The notes under the pieces are model-generated. The model was given only the letters and a program-made list of their open reading frames with translations, was not told the DNA's origin and searched no databases. A DNA stretch of 5,037 nt from MFWN01 sp964594115 (lineage in GTDB: Archaea > Nanobdellota > Nanobdellia > Pacearchaeales > GW2011-AR1). The stretch is from NCBI GenBank assembly GCA_964594115.1, contig CAZQLD010000029.1:1-5037 (forward strand), written 5' to 3'. Positions 1-2,977 of the stretch are shown here, in pieces; the first letter of the stretch is position 1; each line of letters begins with the position of its first letter. Made by a program: the position numbers and the translations under genes.

Positions 1-298
1 TTGTAGAGCCTGCAGCATCATCTAAAGTATACATTCCAGTAACATTTCCAATAAACGCCTTCCACCTTGTATCTTTGATTGTCGCATTAAGGTCAAGAGT
101 TGCAATATATCCTCCAGAAATATTTATCATTTGAGCATTAGTGGTATTTTTAGTGACATTTGACATCACATCCAAATCATCTGGCCCTTCTGGATCTACG
201 GCCTTTACATTTATTAAAAATAAAATCAAACTAATACTTACTACTAATATTATTGTCTTTGTTATGTTTCTTTTCTTTATTTTCATTTTTCCAGCCAT
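1..298 (-). CDS. Secreted sequon-rich surface protein, partial (C-terminal part beyond left edge)
   Basis: The first 99 codons of a gene run off the left edge with no stop. The N-terminus is a clear signal sequence: a basic stretch (KMKIKKR, residues 4-10), a hydrophobic core (about 15-29) and a likely cleavage after VKA (residue 33) before VDPEG. The mature part carries five N-x-S/T sequons within 39 residues (N47, N51, N59, N71, N85), so it is probably an extracellular, heavily N-glycosylated, S-layer-like or adhesin-like protein. The segment around WKAFIGNVTG (residues 79-88), followed by TLDDA, resembles a secreted-protein family I recall from Woesearchaeota/Pacearchaeota genomes; that recall is untested. 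The ATG at 298 is chosen because AGGAG lies 7 nt upstream. An alternative ATG at 286 would give a 4-base ATGA overlap with the upstream gene but has no comparable site. It is the second gene of an operon with the winged-helix gene. Its reaction or ligand cannot be told. Confidence 0.75.
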   Translation of the reverse strand, partial: MAGKMKIKKRNITKTIILVVSISLILFLINVKAVDPEGPDDLDVMSNVTKNTTNAQMINISGGYIATLDLNATIKDTRWKAFIGNVTGMYTLDDAAGST

Positions 299-474
299 AA
301 GTTAACTCCTTCTTTTTTTACCTTGATAATCTTGCCCTCTATAACCAATTCGAGAAGATATTTCTCAGCAGTATTCCAGCTGACTTTCAGAAATTTGGCA
401 AGTTCAGAACTAGTAATCACCCTCTTTTCTCCCAGAAGTTTTAATATCTTCCTATTGTTATTATGCATACTCAT
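283..474 (-). CDS. Small winged-helix DNA-binding protein (63 aa)
   Basis: This is a single-domain winged helix-turn-helix protein. Helix 1 is about residues 5-15 (NNNRKILKLLG). Helix 2 is about 21-31 (TSSELAKFLKV). The recognition helix is about 32-45 (SWNTAEKYLLELVI). A short basic wing (GKIIKVKKEGVNLWLEK) runs to the end. That is the length of a bare DNA-binding domain, with no effector domain, so it is probably a local transcriptional regulator acting as a dimer. ATG 474 has AGGGG 7 nt upstream; a second in-frame ATG at 468 is less well spaced. Its stop overlaps the next gene by 16 bases, so the two are translationally coupled and probably co-regulated. Two TTATTATGnATACnCATAA repeats, one over its own start codon and one next to its promoter, suggest autoregulation (inference). 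The MarR/ArsR-like fold class is clear, but the exact family is not. Confidence 0.8.
   Translation of the reverse strand: MSMHNNNRKILKLLGEKRVITSSELAKFLKVSWNTAEKYLLELVIEGKIIKVKKEGVNLWLEK
306..310 (-). promoter_or_regulatory. Shine-Dalgarno site of the secreted-protein gene
   Basis: AGGAG on the minus strand lies 7 nt before the ATG at 298, inside the last codons of the winged-helix gene. It decides the start in favour of 298 over the ATG at 286. The whole cassette at 296-310 matches the corresponding start region of the upstream gene (472-486) at 13 of 15 positions (GGRGTTWACTTATG), which supports both starts. Confidence 0.65.
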
Positions 475-476
475 AA
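458..476. repeat. Candidate operator copy 1 (over the start codon)
   Basis: This is one of two copies of TTATTATGnATACnCATAA (17 of 19 positions identical), exactly 60 bp apart. Each contains the inverted arms TTATG-N6-CATAA. This copy covers the start codon and first six codons of the winged-helix gene, so part of the likeness could also come from a duplicated 5' end. The palindromic form and placement suggest a binding site for the encoded regulator (inference). Confidence 0.4.
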
Positions 477-481
477 GTAAA

Positions 482-486
482 CCCCT
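482..486 (-). promoter_or_regulatory. Ribosome-binding site of the winged-helix gene
   Basis: AGGGG on the minus strand lies 7 nt before the ATG at 474. It is a weaker Shine-Dalgarno match than the downstream AGGAG but sits at the same spacing and in nearly the same sequence context. This favours the start at 474 over the ATG at 468. Confidence 0.45.
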
Positions 487-496
487 TTTATTTTAC

Positions 497-516
497 ATTA
501 TAATTTACGTTATAAT
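497..516. repeat. 7-bp inverted repeat ATTATAA-N6-TTATAAT
   Basis: The perfect arms ATTATAA (497-503) and TTATAAT (510-516) are separated by TTTACG. They lie in the leader between the expected transcription start (near 517) and the start codon of the winged-helix gene. It could be an extra operator or a small RNA hairpin. In such AT-rich DNA a chance origin is quite possible. Confidence 0.3.
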
Positions 517-517
517 A

Positions 518-536
518 TTATTATGAATACACATAA
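518..536. repeat. Candidate operator copy 2 (between TATA box and expected transcription start)
   Basis: This is the second copy of TTATTATGnATACnCATAA, with inverted arms TTATG (521-525) and CATAA (532-536). It lies immediately downstream of the TATA box at 540-547 on the minus strand. A bound protein there would block transcription initiation, which is a classic archaeal repressor position. The minus strand of this copy also reads as a ten-codon mini-ORF (534-505) whose first residues, MCIHNN, echo the regulator's MSMHNN. Confidence 0.4.
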
Positions 537-539
537 ATA

Positions 540-554
540 TTTATAAATGTTTCG
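540..554 (-). promoter_or_regulatory. BRE/TATA promoter of the winged-helix/surface-protein operon
   Basis: On the minus strand, CGAAAC (554-549, BRE-like) is followed by ATTTATAAA, giving a good archaeal TATA box TTTATAAA at 547-540. Transcription would start about 25 nt downstream, near 517, with a leader of about 43 nt before ATG 474. This fits a gene that uses a Shine-Dalgarno site. The TATA octamer is its own reverse complement, so direction is set by the BRE-like side. Confidence 0.55.
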
Positions 555-643
555 AATTTAATCTTATTTTATTCATTTTTAAGAAATCTTAATCCTCTAC
601 TCAGACTGCTGATTCTCTATGCTGTGTTGATTTCACTGAAACG

Positions 644-1396
644 TTAATCTTCAGTCTCGACTCTTGGGGCTAGTACAAAACTTAACTCCATTCTTGGGGT
701 TTTAAACTCTAATTTTAAAGGATAATCAGTTGAGAAATTAATTATTGCTTTTTCTGTTATTCTAGTTGCTTTAATAAATTTTTGTAGGTAGTCAAGACTA
801 TATCTGCTCTTAATCTCTTTTCCTGCTCCTCCTTCTCCTAGTTGGGCTTCTATTCTAACCTCATCTGATGAAAAATCAGACTTTGCAGAATTAAGAGAGC
901 CTTTAGCTTCTATAGTAAACTGATTTTCTAGTGTTATAAATGTACAAGCATCTGCAACAATACTGCAATCTTCTATAGACTCTGCTAAATCTCTGCCAGG
1001 TATTTCCACCCTGCTTAAGAATTCTAAATTTGGCATAGTTTTTTCTTCTGTTTCTACCTCAATTAAAGAAAGTCTAAACTCACGTTTTATTTTATCCTGA
1101 ATTTGAATTTTTAGTGTATTCTCTTCTGTCTGCAATATTAAAGAGCTGCCAGGAGAGCATCTCTTTAAAACAGATTTTAGATTATCTAAACTTATCCCTA
1201 AAACTTCTTCATCAACTTCAATTTGTGAAAAAGCTTCTGCTGGTAATTTAAAAGAAACAAGAGCAACATTTGCAGGATCTATTGCAATAATGCTTAATCC
1301 TTCTTTATTCACTTTTATCCTTGCCTCTAAAACTAACTCTGATATTATTGCTATTATATCTGAAAAAAGTTTTGGTTCATCTAATCTTAATAACAT
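644..1396 (-). CDS. pcn: DNA polymerase sliding clamp (PCNA)
   Basis: This is a homotrimeric ring clamp (or one subunit of a ring) that encircles DNA and tethers polymerase, ligase, FEN1 and other PIP-box proteins at the replication fork. The 250 residues match the usual archaeal length. Visible family features are the N-terminal domain with IAIDPANVALV (residues 37-47), the inter-domain connecting loop around 113-130 ending in LEFLSRVEIP, the C-terminal-domain segment YSLDYLQKFIKAT (199-211), and the terminal LAPRVE (242-247), the canonical PCNA end that helps bind clients. ATG 1396 opens directly into the conserved first strand (MLLRLDEPKLF). A G-rich GAGGG at 1413-1409 lies 12 nt upstream, rather far for a Shine-Dalgarno, so a short or absent leader is possible. 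It is transcribed divergently from the fused primase, making a replication gene pair. No truncation or missing core segment is seen. Confidence 0.96.
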   Translation of the reverse strand: MLLRLDEPKLFSDIIAIISELVLEARIKVNKEGLSIIAIDPANVALVSFKLPAEAFSQIEVDEEVLGISLDNLKSVLKRCSPGSSLILQTEENTLKIQIQDKIKREFRLSLIEVETEEKTMPNLEFLSRVEIPGRDLAESIEDCSIVADACTFITLENQFTIEAKGSLNSAKSDFSSDEVRIEAQLGEGGAGKEIKSRYSLDYLQKFIKATRITEKAIINFSTDYPLKLEFKTPRMELSFVLAPRVETED

Positions 1397-1417
1397 TTTA
1401 CTAAAAATCCCTCTTTA

Positions 1418-1426
1418 CTTTTAAAG
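1418..1426 (-). promoter_or_regulatory. Proximal TATA-like box for PCNA (leaderless spacing)
   Basis: CTTTAAAAG on the minus strand is centred about 26 nt before the PCNA ATG. This distance would put the transcription start at or next to the start codon. The BRE side is weak, so it competes with the distal candidate at 1452-1460. Confidence 0.3.
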
Positions 1427-1451
1427 ATTATTATACTGAAATATACTTAAT

Positions 1452-1460
1452 TATTTAAAT
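1452..1460 (-). promoter_or_regulatory. Distal TATA-like box for PCNA
   Basis: ATTTAAATA on the minus strand is preceded by the purine-rich AAAAGTG. It would start transcription near 1430 and give a leader of about 34 nt containing the GAGGG motif. The core ATTTAAAT is palindromic, so it could also work toward the primase. It cannot be ranked against the proximal box from sequence alone. Confidence 0.35.
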
Positions 1461-1491
1461 CACTTTTATCTTCATATTTTACTCTAAAGGT

Positions 1492-1536
1492 TTCCCTTCA
1501 TCACTCTAGGTAAAATCCTAAGAGGGTTGATAAGGG
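1492..1536. repeat. 45-bp imperfect palindromic repeat, copy A
   Basis: This is identical over 45 bp to copy B; the match ends exactly at both borders. Each copy folds on itself: CCCTT/AAGGG, then ATCA/TGAT, CTCT/AGAG and AGG/CCT (about 16 pairs), interrupted by a left C bulge, a right GGT bulge and a right A bulge, around a TAAAAT loop. It lies in the PCNA/primase divergent region, upstream of both genes. It could be a protein-binding site, an RNA hairpin or a small palindromic element; I do not recognise it. Confidence 0.9.
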
Positions 1537-1557
1537 TAAAGATTTAAAAAATCTTTA
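1537..1557. repeat. 9-bp perfect inverted repeat in the spacer between the 45-bp repeats
   Basis: TAAAGATTT (1537-1545) and AAATCTTTA (1549-1557) flank an AAA loop, directly abutting repeat copy A. The same stretch contains the best TATA-like sequence for the primase, so the palindrome may overlap its promoter. Confidence 0.7.
1541..1552 (+). promoter_or_regulatory. Candidate TATA box of the primase gene
   Basis: GATTTAAAAAAT holds a TTTAAAAA core (1543-1550) preceded by the purine-rich GGGTAAAG. Transcription would start about 25 nt on, near 1570-1573. That is exactly where repeat copy B begins, so the mRNA leader of about 67-70 nt would consist of that hairpin and the one after it. The assignment is inference. 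Confidence 0.35.
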
Positions 1558-1570
1558 AGCAAAAAGATAC

Positions 1571-1615
1571 TTCCCTTCATCACTCTAGGTAAAATCCTAA
1601 GAGGGTTGATAAGGG
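1571..1615. repeat. 45-bp imperfect palindromic repeat, copy B
   Basis: This is an exact duplicate of 1492-1536, offset by 79 bp, ending 24 nt before the primase start codon. Its right arm (AAGGG) can pair either with its own left arm (CCCTT, 1573-1577) or with the downstream TCCCTTAT at 1621-1628. The sequence GATACTTCCCTT that enters this copy (1566-1577) recurs just after it (1615-1626), marking a third, truncated unit. Confidence 0.9.
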
Positions 1616-1628
1616 ATACTTCCCTTAT
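1609..1628 (+). repeat. 8-bp perfect hairpin just before the primase start codon
   Basis: ATAAGGGA (1609-1616) and TCCCTTAT (1621-1628) pair perfectly around the TACT loop. The stem shares its left arm with the end of repeat copy B, so the two hairpins exclude each other. It ends 11 nt before the ATG, next to the only Shine-Dalgarno-like stretch (AGAG, 1629-1632). Folding could therefore affect translation of the primase (inference). Confidence 0.6.
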
Positions 1629-1639
1629 AGAGATTAATA

Positions 1640-2959
1640 ATGGAAAATAATAACATAAAAGAGGAAAGAATAAGAAAAATAGCTCTATCTTATTATTCTA
1701 GGCTTGATATTCGAAAAGCAATTTATGATTTTTCTCAAAATAGAGAAACTGTTCCTCGTTATTTTGAAGAATTTGGGAAAAGGCCAGATGCACTCCAGTA
1801 TGTATCAGATATACTAGCTTTTGCTAAAAAAGGTGCAACCTCTTTTCATTGTTCAGAGGAAATATGGAAAGATGCTCTCCAAATTTCAACAGAAATGTCA
1901 GAAGAACAACTACAAGAACTAAGAAATGGCTGGGATTTACTTTTAGATATAGACAGCAAGTATTTGGATTATAGCAAGATAGCAGCAGAACTTCTTATTC
2001 AGGCCTTAAAATTTCATAGTGTTAAAAATATTGGAATAAAATTTTCTGGTAGCAAGGGATTTCATATAATTGTTCCATGGAAAGCTTTTCCAAAAGAAAT
2101 TTATGGCAGGGAAACAAGAAAAATGTTCCCAGAGTGGCCAAGGCTTGTTTGTCAATATTTAAATGAAATGATTAAAAAACAGCTGATAGAAAAAATAAGT
2201 GATTTGATGCATAAAAACAGGAAGTCTTATGTCAAGGATTTTGAAGCTCCAAAACAAGTTATGCCTGACATAATTCTTGTCTCAGGAAGGCATCTTTTTA
2301 GGGCTCCTTATAGTTTGCATGAAAAAACAGCATTATCTTCTGTTGTTATAGATAAAGCTAAGGTTAATAATTTTCAGATACAGGATGCAAATCCATTAAA
2401 GGTTCAGGTAAGGAGTTTTTTGCTAGATGCAGAAGAAGGTGAAGCCCGAGAATTACTATTGCAAGCCATAGATTGGGGAAGAGAGCAAGCAGAAAAGCAA
2501 GAAAAAGCAAAAGAAAAAAAACAAGGAGCTTATAAAGAATTTGTAATTAAGGACCTCACACCAAATTTATTCCCCCCCTGCCTAATAGAAATTTTAAAAG
2601 GGATAAAACAAGATGGAAGAAAACGTGCTTTATTCATTTTAATAAACTTCTTTAAAAGTTTAAAAATGTCATGTGAGGAAATGGAAGAAAAAATAGAAGA
2701 GTGGAATAAAAAAAATTACAATCCATTAAAAGAAGGTTATATAAGGAGCCAACTTTCTTGGCACAGCAGACAGAAGGCAATGCTTCCCCCAAATTGTGAT
2801 AAGTTACACTATAAAGACCTTGCTGTTTGTAAACCAGATAATTTTTGCAGATTTATCAAAAACCCTGTCAATTATACAGTTAAGAAAAGTTTTGTATTAA
2901 GGAAACAGGGAAGAAAACAAAAAACCATCAAGCCAAGAAAACGAAAGGGTTTTAAATAA
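1640..2959 (+). CDS. priS: Single-chain DNA primase: PriS catalytic domain fused to PriL-type Fe-S C-terminal domain
   Basis: This primase makes the RNA/DNA primers that start replication synthesis. Residues 1 to about 280 form the archaeo-eukaryotic primase catalytic domain: DxD metal ligands D103 and D105 (DLLLDID), SGSKGFH (136-142, the SGxxGFH nucleotide-binding motif), and a probable third metal Asp at D210 (MPDIILVSG), followed by HLFRAPYSLHEKT (218-230). After a charged linker (about 281-300), residues 308-413 match the PriL C-terminal Fe-S domain: FPPC (C314), a helical middle, LPPNC (C386), C397 and C403, then KNPVNYT. These are the four expected cluster cysteines. The PriL N-terminal domain and the PriS zinc knuckle are not visible. 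The same fused form is known from the monomeric primase of Nanoarchaeum equitans. The tail (414-439) is strongly basic. ATG 1640 follows an in-frame TAG at 1628, and the Shine-Dalgarno is weak. It is divergent from PCNA. Confidence 0.93.
   Translation: MENNNIKEERIRKIALSYYSRLDIRKAIYDFSQNRETVPRYFEEFGKRPDALQYVSDILAFAKKGATSFHCSEEIWKDALQISTEMSEEQLQELRNGWDLLLDIDSKYLDYSKIAAELLIQALKFHSVKNIGIKFSGSKGFHIIVPWKAFPKEIYGRETRKMFPEWPRLVCQYLNEMIKKQLIEKISDLMHKNRKSYVKDFEAPKQVMPDIILVSGRHLFRAPYSLHEKTALSSVVIDKAKVNNFQIQDANPLKVQVRSFLLDAEEGEARELLLQAIDWGREQAEKQEKAKEKKQGAYKEFVIKDLTPNLFPPCLIEILKGIKQDGRKRALFILINFFKSLKMSCEEMEEKIEEWNKKNYNPLKEGYIRSQLSWHSRQKAMLPPNCDKLHYKDLAVCKPDNFCRFIKNPVNYTVKKSFVLRKQGRKQKTIKPRKRKGFK
2942..2958 (+). 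promoter_or_regulatory. BRE/TATA promoter for the downstream membrane protein, inside the primase 3' end
   Basis: CGAAAGGG (2942-2949, BRE-like) is followed directly by TTTTAAATA (2950-2958), a good archaeal BRE-TATA pair. The TATA centre is about 24 nt before the ATG at 2978, the spacing expected for a leaderless transcript. No Shine-Dalgarno exists in the 18-base gap (CTCTTTCTTTAAAATCTT), which agrees with leaderless start rather than translation from a primase read-through mRNA. Confidence 0.5.
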
Positions 2960-2977
2960 CTCTTTCTTTAAAATCTT

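Noticed and set aside
323..526. 67-residue plus-strand reading frame
   Set aside because: It is antisense to the winged-helix gene and its promoter, with a low-complexity hydrophobic tail from AT-rich DNA and no recognisable domain.
631..641. TTTCACTGAAA palindrome after the PCNA stop as a terminator hairpin
   Set aside because: The stem has only five pairs with a one-base loop and no T-tract follows on the PCNA strand.
475..643. A small RNA or further gene between PCNA and the winged-helix gene
   Set aside because: Apart from the promoter and the repeats near 497-554, no coding frame of useful length, tRNA-like fold or box motif is seen; 555-643 appears empty.
1492..1626. Minimal CRISPR array (45-bp repeats, 34-bp spacer, truncated third repeat)
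   Set aside because: There are only two full repeats and one spacer, the spacer is itself a palindrome, the third unit starts at a different interval (49 instead of 79 bp), and there is no cas gene. The position is a promoter region between two replication genes.
1492..1628. Replication origin with ORB elements
   Set aside because: The repeats do not look like the origin recognition box motifs I know, and no orc1/cdc6 gene is in the window. Kept only as one hypothesis in the repeat finding.
2514..2715. A8 runs at 2514-2521 and 2708-2715 as programmed slippage sites
   Set aside because: They are ordinary Lys-rich coding in an AT-rich genome. The frame and the domain signature continue unbroken across both.
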